Assembly (NCBI RefSeq): GCF_036127095.1
Contig: NZ_CP108006.1
Coordinates: 5,075,501 to 5,139,500, forward strand
Reading direction: 5' to 3'
DNA: 64,000 nt
From: Streptomyces sp. NBC_00335
GTDB taxonomy: Bacteria; Actinomycetota; Actinomycetes; Streptomycetales; Streptomycetaceae
The notes beneath the pieces are model-generated. The model was not told the DNA's origin and searched no databases. It saw only the letters and a list, made by a program, of their open reading frames with translations. The position numbers and the translations under genes were made by a program. Shown here in pieces: positions 57,246 to 64,000 of the stretch (the first letter of the stretch is position 1; every line of letters starts with the position of its first letter).

Positions 57246-57274
57246 AGTATACCCGGCGGGGAGGCCGTACCCAA
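57246..57274 (-). promoter_or_regulatory. Composite vegetative/SigB-like promoter of rplY
   Basis: On the minus strand, TTGGGT-N17-TATACT fits the vegetative consensus, and within it GGGT-N14-GGGTAT fits the Streptomyces SigB-family consensus GNNT-N14-16-GGGTAY exactly. The predicted start is near 57239, giving a leader of about 130 nt. Confidence 0.6.
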
Positions 57275-57316
57275 AAATGATCTAAACCCTAAGGGGTCAG
57301 CACAGTGCGGACGTGC

Positions 57317-58294
57317 TTACTGCTGCTCTTCGAACAGGCTGGTGACCGAGCCGTCCTCGAAGACCTCGCGCACGGCGCGGGCGATCATCGGGGCGATGGA
57401 GAGCACCGTGATCTTGTCGAGCTCGAGGTCGGACGGGTCCGGCAGGGTGTTCGTGAACACGAACTCGCTGACCTTGGAGTTCTTCAGGCGGTCGGCGGCC
57501 GGGCCCGAGAGGATGCCGTGCGTGGCCGTCACGATGACGTCCTCCGCGCCGTGCGCGAAGAGCGCGTCGGCGGCGGCGCAGATGGTGCCACCCGTGTCGA
57601 TCATGTCGTCGACCAGGACGCAGACGCGGCCCTTGACCTCACCGACGACCTCGTGGACGGTCACCTGGTTGGCGACGTCCTTGTCGCGGCGCTTGTGCAC
57701 GATCGCCAGGGGGGCGTCCAGGCGGTCGCACCAGCGGTCGGCGACGCGTACGCGGCCGGCGTCCGGGGAGACGATCGTCAGCTTGGAGCGGTCGACCTTG
57801 GCGCCGACGTAGTCCGCGAGGACCGACAGGGCCGAAAGGTGGTCGACCGGGCCGTCGAAGAAGCCCTGGATCTGGTCGGTGTGCAGATCGACCGTGAGGA
57901 TGCGGTCCGCACCCGCGGTCTTCAGCAGGTCCGCGACCAGGCGGGCCGAGATCGGCTCGCGGCCCTTGTGCTTCTTGTCCTGGCGGGCGTATCCGTAGGA
58001 CGGGACGATCACGGTGATGGAGCGTGCCGACGCGCGCTTGAGCGCGTCGATCATGATCAGCTGCTCCATGATCCACTTGTTGATCGGAGCCGTGTGGCTC
58101 TGGATCAGGAAGCAGTCCGCGCCACGCGCCGACTCCTGGAAGCGGACGTAGATCTCGCCGTTCGCGAAGTCGAAAGCCTTGGTCGGCACGAGGCCGACAC
58201 CGAGCTGGTGCGCGACCTCCTCGGCCAGCTCGGGGTGGGCGCGGCCGGAGAAGAGCATCAGCTTCTTCTCGCCGGTCGTCTTGATCCCGGTCAC
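57317..58294 (-). CDS. prs: Ribose-phosphate pyrophosphokinase
   Basis: A 325-residue PRPP synthetase, making the ribosyl donor for nucleotides, His and Trp. Motifs are FANGEIYVRFQES, the ATP-binding flexible loop YGYARQDKKHKGREPIS, DLHTDQIQGFF (metal site) and the PRPP loop VLVDDMIDTGGTI. It starts at GTG 58294. It follows glmU on the same strand after 133 bp, the usual glmU-prs order. Confidence 0.96.
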   Translation of the reverse strand: MTGIKTTGEKKLMLFSGRAHPELAEEVAHQLGVGLVPTKAFDFANGEIYVRFQESARGADCFLIQSHTAPINKWIMEQLIMIDALKRASARSITVIVPSYGYARQDKKHKGREPISARLVADLLKTAGADRILTVDLHTDQIQGFFDGPVDHLSALSVLADYVGAKVDRSKLTIVSPDAGRVRVADRWCDRLDAPLAIVHKRRDKDVANQVTVHEVVGEVKGRVCVLVDDMIDTGGTICAAADALFAHGAEDVIVTATHGILSGPAADRLKNSKVSEFVFTNTLPDPSDLELDKITVLSIAPMIARAVREVFEDGSVTSLFEEQQ

Positions 58295-58427
58295 AGCACT
58301 GTCTCCTCAGACGTGGGAAAGCTGCTCGCCCCCATGTGCGTCCGTCCCGCACACGGTGAGCCAGCCGAATTGCGTTCACCTATCACGGTACGCCGTCTCG
58401 GGCGTAGCCGTTTCCGGTCAGTTCACC

Positions 58428-59876
58428 TCAGCGTTCGTCGGAGTCCTCGTGGACCGCCGACTGAGCCGCCGTTGCGGCGGCACTTCCCGGACGCTTGCGG
58501 GCCACCCAGCCCTCGATATTCCGCTGCTGGCCACGGGCCACGGCCAGGGCGCCGGGCGGCACGTCCTTCGTGATCACGGAGCCGGCGGCGGTGTAGGCGC
58601 CGTCCCCGATGGTGACGGGTGCCACAAACATGTTGTCCGAGCCCGTCTTGCAGTGTGAGCCGACGGTGGTGTGGTGCTTGTGCTCACCGTCGTAGTTCAC
58701 GAACACGCTGGCGGCGCCGATGTTCGTGTACTCGCCGATCGTCGCGTCGCCGACGTAGGACAGGTGCGGGACCTTGGTGCCCTCGCCGATCGTGGCGTTC
58801 TTCATCTCCACGTACGTGCCGGCCTTGGCCTTCGCGCCCAGGTTCGTGCCCGGACGCAGGTACGCGAAGGGGCCCACGCTCGCGGAGGCACCGACGACGG
58901 CGGTGTCCGCCACCGTGTTGTCCACCCGGGCGCCGGCGCCGACATGCGTGTCCTTCAGGCGGGTGTTGGGGCCGACCTCGGCCTGCTCGGCGACGTGCGT
59001 GGTGCCGAGCAGCTGGGTGCCGGGGTGCACGATCGCGTCCTGGCCGAAAGTCACCGTCACGTCGACGAGCGTGCTCGCCGGGTCGACGATCGTCACGCCG
59101 GCGAGCATGGCGCGCTCCAGCAGGCGGGCGTTGAGCAGGGCGCGGGCCTCGGCGAGCTGGACCCGGTTGTTGATCCCGAGGATCTGCCGGTGGTCCGCGC
59201 CCACGGCCGCGCCGACGCGGTGGCCGGCCTCGCGCAGGATGCCGAGCACGTCGGTGAGGTACTCCTCGCCCTGGCTGTTGTCGGTGCGGACCTTGCCGAG
59301 CGCGTCCACGAGCAGGGCGCCGTCGAAGGCGAAGACCCCGGAGTTGATCTCGGCGATGGCGCGCTGGGCGTCGGTGGCGTCCTTGTGCTCGACGATGGCG
59401 GTGACCGCCCCGTCGGCGCCGCGGATGATCCGGCCGTACCCGGTGGAGTCGGGGACCTCGGCGGTCAGCACGGTGACGGCGTTGCCGTCGGCCTCGTGCG
59501 TGGCCGTCAGGGCGGCCAGGGTCTCGCCGGTCAGCAGCGGGGTGTCGCCGCAGACGACGACCACGGTGCCGGCGGGACGGTCGGCGCCGAGCTCTTCGAG
59601 GGCCATCCGGACGGCGTGCCCGGTGCCGTTCTGCTCGTACTGGACTGCCGTGCGGACGTCGGCGTCGACCGAGGCGAGGTGCGCGGTGACCTGCTCGCGG
59701 GCGTGCCCGACGACGACGACGAGGTGGGTGGGGTCCAGCTCGCGGGAGGCGGCGACGACGTGACCGACGAGCGAACGCCCGCTGATCTCGTGCAGAACCT
59801 TGGGTGTGGCCGACTTCATGCGGGTGCCTTCACCCGCTGCGAGTACGACGACGGCTGCCGGGCGGTTGGCGCTCAC
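58428..59876 (-). CDS. glmU: Bifunctional N-acetylglucosamine-1-phosphate uridyltransferase / glucosamine-1-phosphate acetyltransferase
   Basis: A 482-residue enzyme making UDP-GlcNAc for peptidoglycan. The N-terminal uridyltransferase has [20 protein letters not shown] and CGDTPLL. The C-terminal left-handed beta-helix has hexapeptide repeats from about residue 260, with the catalytic His in the [36 protein letters not shown] region. It starts at GTG 59876 and is followed on the same strand by prs, while tRNA-Gln lies upstream. Confidence 0.96.
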   Translation of the reverse strand: [482 protein letters not shown]

Positions 59877-59947
59877 GGGTGTGCCCTTCGGCTTCGGGTG
59901 GTGGACCCGTGAAGGATACCGGTGGGTTTAAGGCCCTAAACGAGGGT

Positions 59948-59974
59948 GGGTCCCGACCGAGGCGGTCAGGACCC
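59948..59974 (-). terminator. Terminator hairpin of tRNA-Gln
   Basis: A 12-bp stem (59948-59959 with 59963-59974, one mismatch-like T-G pair) with a 3-nt loop lies about 28 bp beyond the tRNA 3' end. No long T run follows. Confidence 0.6.
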
Positions 59975-60001
59975 GAAGTACAGCAAATGTTGCGCTGTGA
60001 G

Positions 60002-60072
60002 CTCCCGGAGAAGGATTCGAACCCTCATTCAATGGACCAAAACCATTTGTCCTGCCCTTAGACGATCCGGGA
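60002..60072 (-). tRNA. tRNA-Gln (anticodon TTG)
   Basis: The minus-strand cloverleaf has the acceptor stem TCCCGGA/TCCGGGA with a U1-A72 pair typical of tRNA-Gln, the anticodon arm AATGG-TTTTGGT-CCATT with TTG, and the T arm GAGGG-TTCGAAT-CCTTC. The discriminator is G, and CCA is not encoded. It reads CAA codons. The gene upstream on the same strand ends 11 bp before its 5' end. Confidence 0.95.
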
Positions 60073-60083
60073 TGGTTCGCCAT

Positions 60084-60944
60084 TTATGTCCGATTCGACT
60101 GATCGAACTGCGATGCAGCCCCTACTATGCCGCACCACCAGCCTTCGACGCGACGGTACAGACCGGCGCTTTGAAGCACCCGTACCGCGAGGCACCCGTG
60201 GTAGCTCTCGCCGGTGTTCTTTCGGACGGTCTTCGGGTTGTGCCGCTTGAGTGTCGTTTTGAGGAACTGTGCCTGCGGCACCCCGGCGAGATCCGCCCAG
60301 AAGGCCTCCGCGCCGACGACATCGGCTGATTCGTGGATCGTCACGGCGAACCGCAGGTCCTCGTCCTTCACTCCGAGGAGACGCAGCCAGGCGAGGTAGG
60401 TGGTCACCATGCCGGCGTCGCTGTTCACGAAGACCGCACGCTCGCGTCGGGCGTACGTCTTGTCCTTGCTGCCCTCGGACCAATAGAGGCTGACGCCCAC
60501 GAGGAAGAGGTCGCGCTCCGAAAAGCTGCCGATCTCCGCAGCCGCATCCCGCTTGACCTGGCGGCGCTCCTCGTCACGGATCTCAAGTGTCCGTTCCCAG
60601 CCTCGCCGCGCTATGGCGGAGGACTCCTCCCTCGTGCGTTGCCGCTCCGGCTTCGGGAGGTCGCGGACCCAGAGGGAGATGGAGCTTTTCGAGCAGCCCA
60701 GCTCGATCTGGATCTGGTCGTACGTGAGGCCCTTGAGGCGGAGCTCGCGGGCGCGGTCGCGGAGGTCGTCCTTCGCGTTCGGGCGCTTCGTCCATTCCGG
60801 TGGGGGCTCGCCCTGGAGGAGGCGGTTGAGGATCTCGCCGTTGAAGACCTGGAGGCGGTCGCGGATCTGGCGGCGGCTGAGGCCCTCGCGGCGCAGGGCG
60901 AGGGCTTGTTCGCGGAGGGTTTCGAAGTCGGCGTATTTGCTCAT
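60084..60944 (-). CDS. Tandem-HTH protein with LAGLIDADG-endonuclease-like core
   Basis: A 286-residue protein. Two resolvase-type HTH units occupy the N terminus (ALRREGLSRRQIRDRLQV and ELRLKGLTYDQIQIELGCSK). They are followed by a charged helix and a core with LVGVSLYWSEGSKDK, FVNSDAGMVTTYLAWL and SYHGCLAVRVL, features I associate with LAGLIDADG-fold homing endonuclease relatives. The usual catalytic Asp pair cannot be confirmed. It lies head-to-tail with tRNA-Gln, 11 bp away, a spot favoured by mobile genes. It may be a selfish element, a remnant or a domesticated regulator. I am sure of the gene, not of the function. Confidence 0.75.
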   Translation of the reverse strand: MSKYADFETLREQALALRREGLSRRQIRDRLQVFNGEILNRLLQGEPPPEWTKRPNAKDDLRDRARELRLKGLTYDQIQIELGCSKSSISLWVRDLPKPERQRTREESSAIARRGWERTLEIRDEERRQVKRDAAAEIGSFSERDLFLVGVSLYWSEGSKDKTYARRERAVFVNSDAGMVTTYLAWLRLLGVKDEDLRFAVTIHESADVVGAEAFWADLAGVPQAQFLKTTLKRHNPKTVRKNTGESYHGCLAVRVLQSAGLYRRVEGWWCGIVGAASQFDQSNRT

Positions 60945-61062
60945 ACATAGAGCGTCGTCCGGAATGTGGGACTCCGGTCTCAGTCCGTGGGTGATTCAGT
61001 CGGACGTGCGATTACCGGTGGTTCGTTGGAATTGGCGCCGCCGGTGTGCTGTCGCCGCTGCG

Positions 61063-61068
61063 TAGGCT
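61063..61068 (+). promoter_or_regulatory. Candidate -10 box of leaderless sensor kinase gene
   Basis: TAGGCT ends 7 nt before the ATG at 61076, so +1 would be at 61075. No Shine-Dalgarno sequence is visible. Confidence 0.45.
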
Positions 61069-61075
61069 GGACCGT

Positions 61076-62338
61076 ATGACCAGTACGGGGGAAGAGCAGG
61101 GAGAGGCGGGGGCCGGGCGGGACGGGCCCCTGTGGTGGGAGAGTCGCAGGTCGGCCCTGCTGGACGCGGGGCTCGGGGCGGTGTCCGCCGTCGAGGGCGG
61201 GGTGGAGGGCGTCCGGTTCGCCCGCGAGGCCGGGATCCCGGTCTTCGCCGGGGTGCTGTTCGGGGTACTGGTCGGGTCCGTGCTCGTGCTGCGGCAGCGC
61301 TGGCCGATCCTCGTGGTGCTGGTCGGCATCGCGGTGTCGCCGGCGGCCATGGGGTTCCTGCTCGTGGTGGTCGGGCTGTACACGCTGGCCGCCTCCGAGG
61401 TGCCCCGGCGGATCACCGCGACCCTGGCGTCGATGTCGCTGGCCGCGTTCTTCGTGGTGATGTTCATGCGGACCCGGGCTGACCCCGAGGTCAGCCTCAC
61501 CCTCGTCATCACCCTGTCCGTGTTCGTGGCGGTGGCGCTGACCGTGCCGCCAGTGCTGTTCGGGCTGTACACGGCGGCCCGCAGACGGCTGATGGAGAGC
61601 CTGCAGGAGCGCGCGGACTCGCTGGAGCGGGAGCTGTCGCTGCTCGCGGACCGGGCGGAGGAACGCGCCGAGTGGGCCCGTACGGAGGAGCGGACCCGGA
61701 TCGCGCGGGAGATGCACGACGTCGTGGCGCACCGGGTGTCGCTCATGGTGGTGCACGCGGCGGCCCTCCAGGCGATCGCCGCCAAGGACCCGGTGAAGGC
61801 GGCGAAGAACGCGGCGCTGGTCGGGGACATGGGACGGCAGGCACTGACGGAGCTGCGCGAGATGCTCGGCGTCCTGCGGGCCCAGGCGCCGAAGCCGGCG
61901 GCCGTGGCCGCGCCGGTGGCGCTGGTGGGGAGCTTCGACGACGGGCCGACGCTGGCCGCGCTGGAGGCGCTGGTCGGGCAGTCGCGGGCGGCCGGGATGT
62001 CCGTCGAGCTCGATGTGCGCGGCGAGTGCTCCGCGTACCTGGCGGAGGTGGAACAGACCGCCTACCGGGTGGTGCAGGAGGCCCTGACCAACTGCCACAA
62101 GCACGCCGCGGGCGCCCGGGTCGTCGTACGGCTGGCGCACCGGGAGGGCGAGGTGGCCATGCAGGTGGAGAACGGCCCCTGCGACGGCAAGGCGGCCGAA
62201 CCGGGACTGCCGAGCGGCGGGAACGGCCTGGTCGGCATGCGCGAGCGGGTCCTCGCCCTGGGCGGGGTGTTCGTGTCCGGCCCGACGGACGAGGGCGGCT
62301 TCAAGGTCTCGGCGGTCCTGCCGAGCGGGCGGGGGTAG
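61076..62338 (+). CDS. NarL-type sensor histidine kinase, orphan
   Basis: A 420-residue membrane histidine kinase. Five or so membrane helices (residues about 45-170) are followed by a coiled coil. The HisKA_3 dimerisation domain has REMHDVVAHRVSLMV (phospho-acceptor His near residue 221). A HATPase_c domain has VVQEALTNCHKHA and GNGLVGMRERV. Such kinases normally pair with a NarL/LuxR response regulator encoded next to them, but none follows here. The next gene starts 6 bp after the stop. The stimulus is unknown. Confidence 0.92.
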   Translation: MTSTGEEQGEAGAGRDGPLWWESRRSALLDAGLGAVSAVEGGVEGVRFAREAGIPVFAGVLFGVLVGSVLVLRQRWPILVVLVGIAVSPAAMGFLLVVVGLYTLAASEVPRRITATLASMSLAAFFVVMFMRTRADPEVSLTLVITLSVFVAVALTVPPVLFGLYTAARRRLMESLQERADSLERELSLLADRAEERAEWARTEERTRIAREMHDVVAHRVSLMVVHAAALQAIAAKDPVKAAKNAALVGDMGRQALTELREMLGVLRAQAPKPAAVAAPVALVGSFDDGPTLAALEALVGQSRAAGMSVELDVRGECSAYLAEVEQTAYRVVQEALTNCHKHAAGARVVVRLAHREGEVAMQVENGPCDGKAAEPGLPSGGNGLVGMRERVLALGGVFVSGPTDEGGFKVSAVLPSGRG

Positions 62339-62343
62339 CGGGG

Positions 62344-62880
62344 ATGGCCTGGGATCCGGTGGCGGAGCTGACGGACGAGGAGCGGAAGAGCTTCCGGCGG
62401 GGCGGGGAGGACTCCGCGCGGTTGTGGCTGAACGTGCCGGGGCCGTTCTGGACGGGCGAGACGGACAACTGCTGGACGGGCCGGATGGAGGCCCCGGCCA
62501 ACGTGCTGTACACGGCGGAGAGCGCCTACTGCACCGAGTACGTGTTCCGGCAGCCGAGGGATCCGGCGGAGGTCCGGGCGGTGGCCGAGGCCGCCTGGGC
62601 CGAACCCATCGGGGAGTACCACTGCGACGGGGACCTGCGGTGGACGCCGGCCGAGGTGCGCGCGTGGTGGGCGGACCGGGGGCGGGTCGCCCTGCACCTG
62701 GCCGAGTCGCTGGCGGACTTCGGGAAGGGCGGCTCGGTCGCCGACGCCGATGCGGCCGCCGGCGTACGGGACTTCCAGGCGTATCTGGACGGTGGCCTCG
62801 CCGTCGATCTGCGGGCGTATCTTTTCCGGCTGGAGGAAGGCCGCTACCCGGAGGCCGGGGAGCGGCTCCCGCGGTTGTGA
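62344..62880 (+). CDS. Unknown protein, tandem paralogue 1
   Basis: A 178-residue soluble protein I do not recognise. It begins WDPVAELTDEERKSF and has a central motif LWLNVPGPFWTGETDNCWTGR, then YVFRQPRDPAEVRAV and WWADRGRVALHL, ending LRAYLFRLEEGRYPEAGERLPRL. The next gene repeats the same layout. Being small, duplicated and followed by a SUKH-family gene, it might be an immunity protein to a secreted toxin, but no toxin is in the window. ATG 62344 is preceded by AGCGGGG and follows the kinase closely. Confidence 0.75.
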   Translation: MAWDPVAELTDEERKSFRRGGEDSARLWLNVPGPFWTGETDNCWTGRMEAPANVLYTAESAYCTEYVFRQPRDPAEVRAVAEAAWAEPIGEYHCDGDLRWTPAEVRAWWADRGRVALHLAESLADFGKGGSVADADAAAGVRDFQAYLDGGLAVDLRAYLFRLEEGRYPEAGERLPRL

Positions 62881-62906
62881 CGCGGGGCGACAGGGGGGAA
62901 GCGGGG

Positions 62907-63449
62907 ATGACGGTGGGCTGGGATCCGGTGGCGGAGCTGACGGACGAGGACCGGAAGCTGTTCCAGGGGCGATGGGAGAAGCGGCTCTGGCTGAACGTGC
63001 CGGGGCCCTTCTACACGGGCGAGACCGACACGTGCTGGACCGGGCGGCTGAACGCGCCCCGCAACGTGATGTACGCGGCGAGTACCGAGGGCACCCTCGA
63101 ATACGTCTTCCGGCAGCCGCGCAGCCCGATCGAGGTGCGCGAGGTGGTCGACGCGGCGGACGAGGAGCCCTTCCAGGAGTACGCGTACGACGGGGACCGC
63201 TGGTGGACCCCGGAGACGGTGCGCCGGTGGTGGGCCGGGCGGAGCCGGGTCGAGGAGCACCTGGTGCTCACGCTGGCCGAGTACGGGGACAGCGTCCACC
63301 CCGCCGACCTGGACGCCGCCGAGGGGGCGCGGGAGTTCCGGGCATACCTGGAGGGCGGGCTCGCCGCCGATCTGCGGGCGTACCTCTTCCGGCTGGAGGA
63401 GGGCCGCTACCCGGGAGAAGGGGAGCGGCTTCCGGAGCTGGGCGGCTGA
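62907..63449 (+). CDS. Unknown protein, tandem paralogue 2
   Basis: A 180-residue paralogue of the preceding protein, with WDPVAELTDEDRKLF, LWLNVPGPFYTGETDTCWTGR, YVFRQPRSPIEVREV, a WWTPETVRRWWAGRSR segment and the same C terminus (LRAYLFRLEEGRYPGEG). The two share roughly half of their residues over the whole length, so duplication is not very recent. No cysteine cluster or membrane helix is present. GGGGGGAAGCGGGG precedes ATG 62907. Confidence 0.75.
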   Translation: MTVGWDPVAELTDEDRKLFQGRWEKRLWLNVPGPFYTGETDTCWTGRLNAPRNVMYAASTEGTLEYVFRQPRSPIEVREVVDAADEEPFQEYAYDGDRWWTPETVRRWWAGRSRVEEHLVLTLAEYGDSVHPADLDAAEGAREFRAYLEGGLAADLRAYLFRLEEGRYPGEGERLPELGG

Positions 63450-63481
63450 AGGGTGCCGCGACGCAGGCCGTCCCCGACGGC

Positions 63482-64000
63482 CTACCCCGTCGTCAGGCGC
63501 GTCGGCTGGAGGCCGGTCAGCAGGAGGGTGAGGGCCTCGTCGAGGCTCCCGCCGAGGTACCAGTCGCCGGTGTGGTCCACGCAGTAGACGCGGCCCTCGC
63601 GGTCGAGGGCGAGGTGGGCGCCGCCCCCGGCCGGGTCCGTGTCGGCCTCGACGCCGAGCGGGCAGAGCTGCGTGGAGAGGGCGCGGCCCAGGTCCGCGAA
63701 GGTCCGGGCGAGGTGCAGGCCCGTGAGGGGGTCCAGGCGTATCGCGGTGGGCGCGATCTGGCGGCCGGGGCCCGGGGCCGAGACGGTGAGGTTCCCGAAC
63801 TCCGCCCAGGCCTCGACGGCGGCCGGGAAGACGGTGTGCCGGTGCCCGGCCGGGGTGGTGTGGTCGCGCAGGGCGTCGGCCCAGTACTCGGCCTGCTTGA
63901 TGTCCCAGCGGCCCGGCTCCCAGCCGGCGGTGCGCAGGGCGGAGTCCACGGCGACGGGGAAGCGGGTCGCCGAGGAGCGGGCGTACGAAGCGGAGGTCGT
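63482..64000 (-). CDS. SUKH-3 domain immunity-type protein, 5' part cut by window edge
   Basis: The reading frame is open to the window end, so the start lies beyond 64000 or is the GTG at 63949, which would give 155 residues. The visible part has SUKH-3 hallmarks: FPVAVDSALRTAGWEPGRW, WAEFGNLTVSAPGPG, LDPLTGLHLART, LCPLGVEADTDPAGGGAHLALDREGRVYCVDHTGDWYLGGSLDEALTLLLTGL. SUKH proteins are immunity proteins of polymorphic toxins or general partners of nucleases. No toxin is visible in the window. It is convergent with the tandem unknown genes. Confidence 0.8.
   Translation of the reverse strand, partial: TTSASYARSSATRFPVAVDSALRTAGWEPGRWDIKQAEYWADALRDHTTPAGHRHTVFPAAVEAWAEFGNLTVSAPGPGRQIAPTAIRLDPLTGLHLARTFADLGRALSTQLCPLGVEADTDPAGGGAHLALDREGRVYCVDHTGDWYLGGSLDEALTLLLTGLQPTRLTTG

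Noticed and set aside
57214..57272. Long inverted repeat (57214-57227 with 57259-57272) as an RNA attenuator before rplY
   Set aside because: One arm overlaps the -35 box and so lies upstream of the predicted transcript start; it would not be in the rplY mRNA. It could still matter for read-through from prs.

Overview
The window is a 64 kb piece of a high-GC actinobacterial chromosome, almost certainly Streptomyces. Third codon positions are strongly G/C. There are frequent GTG starts, 4-nt ATGA/GTGA gene overlaps and many leaderless-type promoters. Several genes are Streptomyces or actinobacterial markers: an SsgA-like sporulation protein, the Glp/SepX divisome pair, an RpfB-like factor, and the tatD-rpfB-rsmA-ispE cluster also found in mycobacteria. 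Most of the window is core chromosome; no insertion sequence, integrase or CRISPR array was seen.

Layout. 0.07-5.3 kb: galU, glp (moeA-like), moaC, mog, a RimJ/RimL-type acetyltransferase and sepX, joining molybdopterin genes to a gephyrin-like cell-division module. 5.4-12.2 kb: tRNA-Ala(CGC), small enzymes, and a MerR-controlled monooxygenase/hydrolase/dehydrogenase operon. 12.3-18.8 kb: a tricorn-type protease, a TetR regulator with two near-identical operators, and an MMPL exporter. 18.8-22.1 kb: an SsgA-like gene divergent from an ECF nickel/cobalt transporter whose promoter carries a Nur-like box. 22.1-25.5 kb: a serine hydrolase, a YbaK-type deacylase and a class B penicillin-binding protein. 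25.7-28.3 kb: an accessory pair made of a small putative effector and a STAND/NB-ARC-TPR protein that share a short Q-A-x-x-D-Q motif. This is the best candidate for an unusual system.

28.4-40.1 kb: protein mannosyltransferase, rsmI, a zinc-ribbon protein, tatD, rpfB, rsmA, ispE, an acyltransferase and an ABC-F ATPase. 40.3-46.9 kb: two tandem membrane-anchored beta-propeller proteins, two LuxR-type regulators and galE. 46.9-52.7 kb: a MarR-controlled methyltransferase/glyoxalase pair, a secreted FG-GAP propeller protein, and a fatty-acyl desaturase/TetR operon with tandem operators. 53.0-59.9 kb: ppc, pth, rplY (ctc), prs and glmU. 60.0-64.0 kb: tRNA-Gln(TTG), a tandem-HTH protein with LAGLIDADG-like features, an orphan sensor kinase, two tandem paralogues of unknown function and a partial SUKH-3 immunity-type protein.

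How the genes fit together: the core genes supply cell-wall precursors (galU, galE, glmU, ispE), wall growth and division (PBP, SepX/Glp, SsgA-like, RpfB) and translation (rsmA, rsmI, pth, rplY, tRNAs). Small regulated islands sit between them, each with a visible operator next to its own regulator. Gene functions are inferred from motifs and remembered family features; no database search was run.
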